This document shows, piece by piece, positions 8,342-16,193 of a stretch of DNA of 64,000 nt. How positions within the stretch are numbered: the first letter of the stretch is position 1; the number at the start of each line of letters is the position of its first letter. Below the pieces are notes generated by a model. That model did no database searches, was not told the DNA's origin, and saw nothing but the letters and a program-made list of their open reading frames with translations. Both the position numbers and the translations under genes were made by a program. The DNA lies in NCBI RefSeq assembly GCF_000719285.1, contig NZ_JOFS01000018.1:62001-126000 (forward strand), in the 5' to 3' direction. This stretch comes from Streptomyces bicolor. GTDB taxonomy: Bacteria > Actinomycetota > Actinomycetes > Streptomycetales > Streptomycetaceae.

Positions 8342-9105
8342 GCGGACTGCTGGCAGGACAGGTCGCGCTGGTCACGGGTGCGGGCGGGGGCATCGGGCGG
8401 GGGATCGCCGCGCGGTTCGCGGAGGAGGGGGCCGCGGTCGTGCTTCATTGCCGTACGCGGGTGGAGTCGGCCGGTGAAGTGGCGTCCCGTATCCGGGAGT
8501 CGGGTGGGCGGGCCGTGGTGATGCGGGCCGATCTGACGGATGAGGGGGAGTGCCGGCGGGTGGTGGCCGAGGCCGCCGAGTGGGGTGGCGGGCGGCTGAC
8601 GGCGCTGGTGAACAACGCGGGGGTACAGCCGACGCGGGAACTGGCGGGCATGACCGTGGCGCAGTGGCGGGCGGTCGTGGACACCAACCTGTCGAGCGTC
8701 TTCGCGTGCACGCAGGCCGCGGCCGAGATCATGCGGGGGCAGAGCGGGGGTGGTTCGGTGACCCACATCGCGTCCATCGAGGCGAGCCGGCCGGCTCCGC
8801 TGCACGCGCACTACTCCGCGTCCAAGGCGGCGGTGGTGATGCACGCCCGCTCGGCCGCGTTGGAGTATGGCCCTTTCGGCATCCGCGTGAACTCCGTCTC
8901 GCCCGGGCTGATCCACCGGGAAGGGCTGGAGGAGGCGTGGCCGGAGGGGGTGCGGCGGTGGGAAGGGGCGGCGCCGCTTGGGAGGTTGGGGCGGCCGGAG
9001 GACGTGGGGGACGCGTGTGTGTTCCTGGCGTCGGGGCTGGCGTCCTGGGTCACTGGGCATGAGCTGGTGGTGGATGGTGGGGTGTCGGCGGGGTCGGGGT
9101 GGTGA
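8338..9105 (+). CDS. Short-chain dehydrogenase/reductase
   Basis: A 255-residue classical SDR. The cofactor motif TGAGGGIG lies near residue 15, NNAG near residue 93, and the catalytic YSASK with an upstream Ser (HIASIE) is present. The C-terminus VTGHELVVDGG is typical. The ATG overlaps the upstream cupin stop (ATGA); a GTG nine bases earlier is also in frame. It is the last gene of the iron-box operon. The substrate is unknown. It could supply or reduce an acyl-chain or aryl precursor, but that is inference. Confidence 0.85.
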   Translation: MSGLLAGQVALVTGAGGGIGRGIAARFAEEGAAVVLHCRTRVESAGEVASRIRESGGRAVVMRADLTDEGECRRVVAEAAEWGGGRLTALVNNAGVQPTRELAGMTVAQWRAVVDTNLSSVFACTQAAAEIMRGQSGGGSVTHIASIEASRPAPLHAHYSASKAAVVMHARSAALEYGPFGIRVNSVSPGLIHREGLEEAWPEGVRRWEGAAPLGRLGRPEDVGDACVFLASGLASWVTGHELVVDGGVSAGSGW

Positions 9106-9431
9106 GCGGGTTTTTCGCCCCCGCCGCCCCTACCCTCCCCCAGAGGGGGCCCCACCGTCCCCTGGGGGCTGCCGCCCCCAGACCCCCGCTTCGGCCCTGA
9201 AGGGGCCTCGTCCTCAAACGCCGCACGTGCTAAGTCAGCCCCTCCGGCGTTTGAGGAGCGGGGGTCCAGGGGGCAGAGCTCCCTGGGAGCGGGGTCGAAG
9301 GGGCGGCAGCCCCTTCAGGACGGGACGGGTAGGGGCGGCGGGGGCGAGAAAACTCGTCGGCCCACCCCGCTGAGCGTGCCGCGCCCCGCGTCCGTATGTA
9401 TCCGCGAGGCCTCGAGTCCGACGACGGAGAT
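9106..9431. other. Intergenic region with inverted-repeat element
   Basis: This gap of about 325 nt between the SDR and copper genes contains no gene. Its middle is filled by two inverted copies of the GC-rich repeat listed at 9161-9290. The last 100 nt should hold the copper-gene promoter, but no clear -35/-10 pair is visible. Confidence 0.5.
9161..9290. repeat. Dispersed GC-rich intergenic repeat, copy 1 (two inverted halves)
   Basis: The forward half (9161-9223) carries CCCCCAGACCCCCGCTTCGG, CCTGAAGGGGCCTCGTCCTC and AAACGCCG. The right half (9234-9290) is an inverted version (CAGCCCCTCCGGCGTTTGAG followed by GCGGGGGTCCAGGGGG). The same unit occurs at 27856-27924 and 53817-53888. It lies strictly between genes and can form strong stem-loops. 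Confidence 0.75.
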
Positions 9432-11303
9432 GTGACAGACGTGGGGTGCGATGACCGACCACAGCCGCGGCACCGAATCCGCCCGCAGCCAAGCTGCCGT
9501 CGGACCCAGCACGGCGGCCGGCGGCGACTTCAGCGGCTGGTGCTGCTGGGCCCCCTGCTGGTCCTGTTCCTCCTCGGCGGCACGGGATCCGCGTCGGCCC
9601 ACGCCGCCCTCCGCTCCACCGACCCCGAGGACGGAAGCCTCCTGAAGTCGGCCCCCCGCCACCTCACCCTGAGCTTCACGGAGTCCGTCGGCCTGCTCGA
9701 GGACTCCTTCCGCGTCCTGGACCCGGACGGCCGCCGCCTGCGCACCGGCGAGCCGCAGCACGCCGCGAACGGTGCCGACACCGCCCGGGTCACGCTGCCC
9801 GCGAAGCTGGCGCAGGGGACGTACACCGTCGCCTGGCGGGTGGTGTCGGCCGACAGCCACCCCGTGTCCGGCGCGTTCACCTTCTCCGTCGGCAAACGGT
9901 CCCTCACCATGGCCACGGTCGACACCGGCCCCACCGAGGACCCGGCGACCAAGAGCCTCTACAACATCGCCCGCTACCTGGCCTACCTCGCCGCGGCCCT
10001 GCTCATCGGCACGGCGACGTTCACGGCGGTCTGCCGCCCGCCGGACGCGCCCGTGCTCGCCCGGCTGCTGAAGACCGGCTGGTGGACCCTCCTCGCCGCC
10101 ACCCTGGCCCTGCTGGTGCTGCGCGGCCCGTACGAGGCGGGTGAGGCCCCGCTGGGGGCGCTGAGCGCCGACTCCCTCACCCGCACCCTGACCAGCCGCC
10201 CGGGCATCGTCCTGGTGGCCCGCCTCGCCCTCCTGCTGGTGGCCGCCGGCTATCTCCTACGGCTGTCCAGGCGCCGCCGGCCCTACGGCTGGTACGGCGC
10301 CGTCCTCGCCGCGGGCCTCGCCGTGACCTGGGCCGCCGGCGAGCACGCCTCGGCGGGCATCCAGGTGCCGGTGGCGATGACGTCCGCCGCGCTGCACCTG
10401 CTCGCCACCGCGGTCTGGCTGGGCGGCCTCACGGCCCTGCTCGTCACCCTGTACCGGGCGCGTCTGACCCCGGCCTCCGTCGCCCGCTTCTCGGGCCTCG
10501 CGTTCGCTTCCGTGACGGTCCTGGTCGTCACCGGCGTCTACCAGTCCTGGCGCGGCCTCGGCTCCTGGGACGCGCTCACCGGCACGGCGTACGGCAGGCT
10601 CCTGATGCTCAAGCTGGCCGCGGTGGCCCTGCTCCTCGGGGCGGCGGCCGTGTCCCGCCGCTGGACGGCCCGCCTGGCGACGACGGTGGACGCGGAGGCG
10701 GTCGTACGGGAGAAGGTCTCCGAGCCGGTTCCGGTGCCGGAGCCGGTCGGCGGTCCGCCGTTGCCGGAGTCGCCCGACTCGCCCGACGGGCTCGAGCCCT
10801 CCGCGCAGGCGGGTTCCGGTTCCGCCCACCGCCGTGCCCTGCGCCGCTCCGTCCTCGCCGAGGTCGCGGTCGGTGCCGTCGTGCTGGCGGTCACCACGAT
10901 CCTCACCAGCACCCTGCCCGGCCGGGCGCAGGCCGAGGCGGCGGCACAGGCGCCCGCCGTGGTCGGCGCGTCGGTCACCACCGTCCCGTTCGACGTGGGC
11001 ACCCCCGGCGGCCGGGGCAAGGTCCAGATCACCCTCGACCCGGGCCGGGTCGGCGACAACTCCATCGAGGCCCTCGTCTACGGCCCGGACGGAGGCGTCT
11101 CGATCGTCCCCGAGCTGCGCGTCTCCTTCACCCTCCCCGCCAAGGACATCGGCCCCCTCGACGCCGAACTCACCGACAAGGGCGGCTACTGGGGCAACAG
11201 CTTCCTCAACCTGCCCATCGCCGGGAAGTGGGAGATGAAGGTGACCGTCCGGACGTCGGAGGTCGACCAGGTGAGCGAGACCAGCACGGTGGTCGTGCGC
11301 TGA
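9432..11303 (+). CDS. CopC-CopD fusion, copper transport/resistance protein
   Basis: A copper protein of about 623 residues. After a hydrophobic export segment (LLGPLLVLFLLGGTGSASA) the mature CopC domain starts HAALRSTDPEDGSLLKSAP, where the leading His is the usual Cu-binding residue. A CopD membrane part of about eight helices follows, then a Pro/Glu linker, one more helix, and a C-terminal YtkA/FixH-like extracellular beta domain. Family members import or handle copper at the cell surface. The start is uncertain: GTG 9432 and GTG 9441 follow a GGAG, while the frame also opens at ATG 9396 without a ribosome site. Confidence 0.85.
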   Translation: MTDVGCDDRPQPRHRIRPQPSCRRTQHGGRRRLQRLVLLGPLLVLFLLGGTGSASAHAALRSTDPEDGSLLKSAPRHLTLSFTESVGLLEDSFRVLDPDGRRLRTGEPQHAANGADTARVTLPAKLAQGTYTVAWRVVSADSHPVSGAFTFSVGKRSLTMATVDTGPTEDPATKSLYNIARYLAYLAAALLIGTATFTAVCRPPDAPVLARLLKTGWWTLLAATLALLVLRGPYEAGEAPLGALSADSLTRTLTSRPGIVLVARLALLLVAAGYLLRLSRRRRPYGWYGAVLAAGLAVTWAAGEHASAGIQVPVAMTSAALHLLATAVWLGGLTALLVTLYRARLTPASVARFSGLAFASVTVLVVTGVYQSWRGLGSWDALTGTAYGRLLMLKLAAVALLLGAAAVSRRWTARLATTVDAEAVVREKVSEPVPVPEPVGGPPLPESPDSPDGLEPSAQAGSGSAHRRALRRSVLAEVAVGAVVLAVTTILTSTLPGRAQAEAAAQAPAVVGASVTTVPFDVGTPGGRGKVQITLDPGRVGDNSIEALVYGPDGGVSIVPELRVSFTLPAKDIGPLDAELTDKGGYWGNSFLNLPIAGKWEMKVTVRTSEVDQVSETSTVVVR

Positions 11304-11420
11304 CCCTCACCGCGGCGGCGAGGCCGACCCTCCGTGCCCGCGGACTCGGCCTCGTCGGCACGCGTACCTTCCCTGTCCGACCCTGACGGGCCACGGAAGA
11401 AGATGTACGAGGGTTCAAGA

Positions 11421-11538
11421 TCGGTTCGAGATATCGGTCACGTTTCCGAAACGGCGATCGACATCTCTTGACGCATGACCTGACATACGGCTGTTATTGC
11501 GCCATCGTGTTCGGTCAAGTTGATTTCTGATCGGTTAA
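11421..11538. promoter_or_regulatory. Operator-like repeats of the galactoside operon
   Basis: Four TCGGTYAMG-like elements occur at 11421 (TCGGTTCGA), 11434 (TCGGTCACG), 11511 (TCGGTCAAG) and 11530 (TCGGTTAAG). An adjacent palindrome CGTTTCCGAAACG spans 11441-11453. They bracket the likely promoter, a pattern expected for a sugar-responsive repressor. No regulator gene is in the cluster. Confidence 0.45.
11468..11497 (+). promoter_or_regulatory. Candidate promoter of the galactoside operon
   Basis: TTGACG (11468-11473) and TGTTAT (11492-11497) are separated by 18 nt and precede the binding-protein ATG by about 95 nt. The spacing and -35 match are good for the vegetative sigma factor. The downstream TCGGTCAAG at 11511 would overlap the transcription start region. 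Confidence 0.5.
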
Positions 11539-11593
11539 GACGGACTTCGACGAGCCAACCCTCATGATCGAACCCTGCCCTCAGGAGCCGTAG

Positions 11594-12907
11594 ATGTTCG
11601 ACCTCACCCCCTCCGGTCTCTCCATCCCCTCGCCCAGCCGCCGCACCCTGCTGCGCGGCATAGGCGGCGCCGCCGTACTCGGCGCGGGCATCCCGCTCCT
11701 CAGCGCGTGCGGCGGCAGCGGGACCGCGAGCGACCCGAAGACCGTCACCCTCGGCTCCAAGGCGTCCGACGCCGTGCCGAAGAAGGCGTTCGCGGACATC
11801 TACGCGGCCTACAAGAAGAAGTCCGGCATCACGGTCGACGTGAACACCAAGGACTCCAACACCTTCCAGGAGCAGATCAACTCCTACCTCCAGGGCACGC
11901 CGGACGACGTGTTCACCTGGTTCGCCGGCTACCGGATGCAGTTCTTCGCGGCCAAGGGACTGGCCACGCCGATCGACGACGTGTGGAAGACCATCGGGGG
12001 CAACTTCCCCGAGGCGATGCACAAGCTCAGCAAGGGCGAGGACGGCAAGTACTACTTCGTGCCGCTCTACACGTACCCCTGGGCGATCTTCTACCGGAAG
12101 AGCGTCTTCCAGGAGAAGGGCTACGAAGTCCCCACCACGTGGGACGACTTCGTCGCCCTGTGCAAGCAGATGCAGAAGGACGGCATCGTCCCGATCGCCT
12201 TCGGTGACAAGGACGCCTGGCCCGCGCTCGGCACCTTCGACCAGATCAACTTCCGCCAGAACGGCTACGACTTCCACGTCGAGCTGATGGCGGGCAAGGC
12301 CTCCTGGACCGACGCCAAGGTGCGCAAGGTCTTCGACCTGTGGACCGAGATCCTCCCGTACCACCAGGAGGGCGCCACCGGCCGCACCTGGCAGGACGCG
12401 GCCCAGACGCTGGCCTCCAAGAAGGCCGGCATGTACCTCCTCGGCACCTTCGTGGCCCAGCAGTTCACCGACAAGGCCGCCCTCGAGGACCTCGACTTCT
12501 TCGCCTTCCCGGAGATCGACCCGGCGTACGGCCAGGACACCGTCGAGGCGCCGACCGACGGCTTCATGATGAGCAAGAGCCCGAAGAACAAGACCGAGGC
12601 CGTCAATCTCCTGGAGTTCCTCGGCACCACCGAGGCCGAGGACATCTACCTCAAGTCCGACCCGAGCGTCGTCCACGCCGCCACCGGCGCCGACACCTCG
12701 TCGTACAGCGCCCTGCAGAAGAAGGCGTACGACATGATCGCCGGCGCCAAGTCCCTGACCCAGTTCATGGACCGCGACAGCCGGCCGGACTTCACCTCCA
12801 CGGTGATGCAGCCCGCACTGCAGAAGTTCATCCGCGACCCCAAGGGCGTCGACAGCCTGCTGTCCTCGATCGAGCGCCAGAAGAAGACGATCTTCGCGTC
12901 CGGCTGA
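11594..12907 (+). CDS. ABC transporter sugar-binding lipoprotein
   Basis: A 437-residue family 1 extracellular solute-binding protein. The N-terminus has a twin-arginine pattern (SRRTLLRG, Arg16-Arg17) and a lipobox LLSAC with Cys39, so it is probably a Tat-exported lipoprotein. The body has typical sugar-binding-protein sequence (TPDDVFTWFAGYRMQFFAAKG, TTWDDFVALCKQMQKDG). An AGGAG lies 7 nt before the ATG. It heads an operon with two permeases and two galactosidases, so galactosides or galacto-oligosaccharides are the likely ligand. The ATPase is missing here; Streptomyces often use a shared MsiK ATPase encoded elsewhere. Confidence 0.9.
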   Translation: MFDLTPSGLSIPSPSRRTLLRGIGGAAVLGAGIPLLSACGGSGTASDPKTVTLGSKASDAVPKKAFADIYAAYKKKSGITVDVNTKDSNTFQEQINSYLQGTPDDVFTWFAGYRMQFFAAKGLATPIDDVWKTIGGNFPEAMHKLSKGEDGKYYFVPLYTYPWAIFYRKSVFQEKGYEVPTTWDDFVALCKQMQKDGIVPIAFGDKDAWPALGTFDQINFRQNGYDFHVELMAGKASWTDAKVRKVFDLWTEILPYHQEGATGRTWQDAAQTLASKKAGMYLLGTFVAQQFTDKAALEDLDFFAFPEIDPAYGQDTVEAPTDGFMMSKSPKNKTEAVNLLEFLGTTEAEDIYLKSDPSVVHAATGADTSSYSALQKKAYDMIAGAKSLTQFMDRDSRPDFTSTVMQPALQKFIRDPKGVDSLLSSIERQKKTIFASG

Positions 12908-12926
12908 GCCACGGCGACTGATCCCC

Positions 12927-13904
12927 ATGACTACGGAAACCACCAAGGAGACCCGAGAGGCGGCCACTGTGCCGCCTTCGGGCGCTGCCCCCGCCAAGAA
13001 GGTGCCCCAGGGGCACCGCCGTCTGCTGACCCGCCGTGACCGGCTCACCCTCGGTCTGATGGCGGGTCTGCCGACCGTCCTGCACATCGCCCTCGTCTGG
13101 GTGACCGCCCTCGCGTCCGTCGCGCTGGCCTTCACCACCTGGGACGGCATCGGCTTCGACTCGATCAAGTGGGTCGGGCTCGAGAACTTCAAGGAACTGT
13201 TCACCAACAACCCGCAGTTCTGGCCGGCCGTCGAGCACAACGTCGTCTGGTTCGTCGTCCTGATCGTGATCCCGACCCCGCTCGGCCTGTTCCTGGCCGT
13301 GCAGTTGGACAAGAAGATCCGGTTCAGCCGCGTCTACCAGACCGCGTTCTTCCTGCCGGTCGTCATGTCGATGGCGGTCATCGGCTTCGTCTGGCAGCTG
13401 ATCTACAACCCCGACACCGGCCTGATCAACAGCCTCATCGGGGCCAACGAGCCCGGCAAGTACATCGACTGGATCGGCGACCCGGACCTCAACCTCTGGG
13501 CGGTCCTCGTCGCCGCCTCCTGGCGCCACACCGGCTACATGATGATCCTGTACCTGGCCGGCCTGAAGGGCGTCGACCCCTCGCTGCGGGAGGCCTCCGC
13601 GCTCGACGGCGCGAACGAGTGGCAGACGTTCAAGAACGTCATCTTCCCGACCCTGCGCCCCACCAACACCGTCGTCCTGGTCGTCACCATCATCGAGGCC
13701 CTGCGCGCCTTCGACCTGGTCTTCGTCTTCAACAAGGGCGCCGAGGGCACCGAGCTGCTCTCGATCCTGGTCACCAACAACATCATCGGCGAGTCCAGCC
13801 GCATCGGATACGGCTCCGCCATCGCGGTCGTCCTGCTGCTGATCTCCCTCGTCGTGATCATCCCCTACCTGGTGGCCACCTTCCGGAAGGAGCGGCGCGC
13901 ATGA
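12927..13904 (+). CDS. ABC sugar transporter permease (MalF/UgpA type)
   Basis: A 325-residue inner-membrane permease of the carbohydrate uptake family. A polar N-terminus of about 35 residues is followed by six predicted helices. The cytoplasmic EAA loop is seen as LREASALDGANEWQTFKNVIFPTLRPTN near residues 218-245. It pairs with the following permease, which it overlaps by 4 nt. It follows the binding protein by 19 nt, so the genes are one transcript. Confidence 0.92.
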   Translation: MTTETTKETREAATVPPSGAAPAKKVPQGHRRLLTRRDRLTLGLMAGLPTVLHIALVWVTALASVALAFTTWDGIGFDSIKWVGLENFKELFTNNPQFWPAVEHNVVWFVVLIVIPTPLGLFLAVQLDKKIRFSRVYQTAFFLPVVMSMAVIGFVWQLIYNPDTGLINSLIGANEPGKYIDWIGDPDLNLWAVLVAASWRHTGYMMILYLAGLKGVDPSLREASALDGANEWQTFKNVIFPTLRPTNTVVLVVTIIEALRAFDLVFVFNKGAEGTELLSILVTNNIIGESSRIGYGSAIAVVLLLISLVVIIPYLVATFRKERRA

Positions 13905-14836
13905 GCTCCCACCCGTCGCCCACCGCCACCCTGAACGAGGCGCTTCGCGCCGCCCCTCCGAATGTCATGACCAAGCCCCGCACGCCCATCCGCCCCGCCC
14001 GGATCCTGCTGCACCTCTTCCTCGCGGGCGCGGCGCTGGCCTGGCTCGCGCCGCTGCTGTGGGCGCTGTACTCGGCGATGCGGCCGTACGCGGAGACGAG
14101 CGAGAAGGGATACGTGTCCTGGCCGGACACGTTGAACTTCGACAACTTCACGAACGCGTTCACGCAGTCGGACATGAGCCACTACTTCGTCAACACGATG
14201 ATCATCGCTGTCCCGGCGGTGCTGTTGACGCTGTTCCTGTCCTCGATGGTCGCGTTCTACGTCAGCCGCTTCGACTTCCGCGTCAACCTCGCGCTGCTGC
14301 TGGTCTTCACGGCGGGCAACCTGCTCCCGCAGCAGGTCATCATCACCCCGCTGTACCGGCTGTACCTGCTGATCGACCTGCCCGGCATCACGATGAGCGG
14401 CAAGCTCTACGACTCCGCTCTCGGCCTGGTCCTCATCCACATCGCGTTCCAGTCCGGCTTCTGCGCCTTCGTGCTCAGCAACTACATGCGCACGCTGCCG
14501 CACGAGCTGACCGAGGCCGCGCTGGTGGACGGCGCCTCGGTGTGGCGGCAGTACTGGCAGATCGTGCTGCCGCTGTGCCGTCCGGCGATGGCGGCCCTGG
14601 CGACGCTGCTGTCCATCTGGATCTACAACGACTTCTTCTGGGCCCTCGTGCTGATCTCGACCGGCGAGAACATGCCGATCACCTCGGCGCTGAACAACCT
14701 CTCCGGCGCGTACTTCACGGACCCGAACCTGGTCGCCGCCGGTGCGTTGCTGACCGCGATCCCGACGCTGATCGTCTACTTCGTGCTGCAGCGGCAGTTC
14801 GTGAGCGGACTGACGCTCGGTGCCAACAAGGGCTGA
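13901..14836 (+). CDS. ABC sugar transporter permease (MalG/UgpE type)
   Basis: A 311-residue permease, the second membrane subunit of the same importer. Start MSSHPSPTATLNEALRAAPP uses the ATG overlapping the previous stop. Six helices are predicted, and the EAA loop is seen as LTEAALVDGASVWRQYWQIVLPLCRPA. Six-helix MalG-like topology and the C-terminal QRQFVSGLTLGANKG are characteristic of the family. Confidence 0.92.
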   Translation: MSSHPSPTATLNEALRAAPPNVMTKPRTPIRPARILLHLFLAGAALAWLAPLLWALYSAMRPYAETSEKGYVSWPDTLNFDNFTNAFTQSDMSHYFVNTMIIAVPAVLLTLFLSSMVAFYVSRFDFRVNLALLLVFTAGNLLPQQVIITPLYRLYLLIDLPGITMSGKLYDSALGLVLIHIAFQSGFCAFVLSNYMRTLPHELTEAALVDGASVWRQYWQIVLPLCRPAMAALATLLSIWIYNDFFWALVLISTGENMPITSALNNLSGAYFTDPNLVAAGALLTAIPTLIVYFVLQRQFVSGLTLGANKG

Positions 14837-14864
14837 CCAGCCCCCTTTCGAAAGAGAAAGACCC

Positions 14865-16193
14865 GTGCACCACCCCTTCACCCCCGTCGCCGCCGTGCCC
14901 GTGGACGTGCGCACAGCCCGCGTCCACGAGGAGGGCTGGCAGTCCTGGAGCCCCAGCGGCGCCTACGCCCTCGGCGACAAGCCGTACCGCCCGACCAACG
15001 ACAACTGGGCCACGGTCTGTTACCGGCCCGGCGTGACGGTCCCCGAGGGCGCCTTCCAGGGCGAGGGCCTGCTGGCGCTCGACCCCGGCGACGGCTCACC
15101 GGTCCGTCTGTGGGCGGCGGCCGACCCCACCCGTGAGGTGCCGTCGATCCGGCTGGTCGTGACGGACGACGCCGTCGCCGAGGTCAGCGCCGACGGCCCG
15201 GTGAAGGAGTGGACGGGCGCCACCGTCCAGTCGGTGCTGGGCGACTGGGCCGACAGCCTCCAGCTGTCCGCTCCCCGCCCGGCCCCGACGGTCTGGTGCT
15301 CCTGGTACGAGTACTTCACCGCCGTCACCGAGGACGACATCCACGAGAACCTCCGTGCGATGGACACCCTCGACCTGCCCATCGACGTCGTCCAGATCGA
15401 CGACGGCTACCAGAAGGCCCTCGGCGACTGGCTCACCCTCTCCGGCCGCTTCCGCTCCCGCGCCGGGATCGCGGACGCCATCCGCGCGCGGGGCCGCCGC
15501 GCGGGCATCTGGACGGCCCCGTTCCTGGTCGACCCGGCGAGCGACCTGGCCGCCGAGCACCCCGAGTGGCTGGTGCGCACCGCCGACGGCGACTTCACGC
15601 ACGCCGGCCGCAACTGGGGCCACGACCTGCGCGTCCTGGACACCACGCACCCCGAGGCGGCGGCGTATCTGACGGAGGTCTTCCGGACGCTGCGCGCCGA
15701 GGGCTACGACTACTTCAAGGTGGACTTCCTCTACGCGGGCGCGCTGGACGGCGTACGGCACGACGGAGACGATGAAGGCGCAGCCGCACTGACGGCGTAC
15801 CGCTCCGGGATCCGGCTGATCCGCGAGGCGATCGGCGAGGACGCCTACCTGCTGGGCTGCGGGGCGCCCCTGCTGGCCTCCGTCGGCCTCTTCGACGCGA
15901 TGCGGGTCAGCCCCGACACGGCCCCGCACCGCCGTCCCGAGGCCGACGACTACAGCCAACCCGGCCAGGACCCGGCCGAGTTCACCGGTGCCGGCCGCCA
16001 GTGGCAGCACGGCCGCCTCTGGATCAACGACCCCGACTGCCTGATGGCCCGCCCGGCGGTGGAGACCCGGGAGCGGTGGGCGGCGCACGTCGAGGCGACG
16101 GGCGGCCTGATGGCGTCCAGCGACCGGCTGCTGTCGCTGGACGAGTGGGGCGTGCAGACCACGCGCCGGCTGCTGTCGGGAGGCGCCCGATGA
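14865..16193 (+). CDS. GH36-type alpha-galactosidase
   Basis: A 442-residue glycoside hydrolase of the GH36 melibiase clan. The catalytic barrel is complete. WCSWYEYF and DVVQIDDGYQ are the early strands, Asp287 in FKVDFLYAG is the predicted nucleophile, and Asp351 in RVSPDTAP is the predicted acid/base. It is shorter than classical GH36 enzymes (about 700 residues) because the N-terminal beta-sandwich is reduced. No signal peptide is seen, so it would act in the cytoplasm on imported alpha-galactosides. GTG 14865 follows an AGAGAAAG sequence. The stop overlaps the GH42 start. Confidence 0.88.
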   Translation: MHHPFTPVAAVPVDVRTARVHEEGWQSWSPSGAYALGDKPYRPTNDNWATVCYRPGVTVPEGAFQGEGLLALDPGDGSPVRLWAAADPTREVPSIRLVVTDDAVAEVSADGPVKEWTGATVQSVLGDWADSLQLSAPRPAPTVWCSWYEYFTAVTEDDIHENLRAMDTLDLPIDVVQIDDGYQKALGDWLTLSGRFRSRAGIADAIRARGRRAGIWTAPFLVDPASDLAAEHPEWLVRTADGDFTHAGRNWGHDLRVLDTTHPEAAAYLTEVFRTLRAEGYDYFKVDFLYAGALDGVRHDGDDEGAAALTAYRSGIRLIREAIGEDAYLLGCGAPLLASVGLFDAMRVSPDTAPHRRPEADDYSQPGQDPAEFTGAGRQWQHGRLWINDPDCLMARPAVETRERWAAHVEATGGLMASSDRLLSLDEWGVQTTRRLLSGGAR

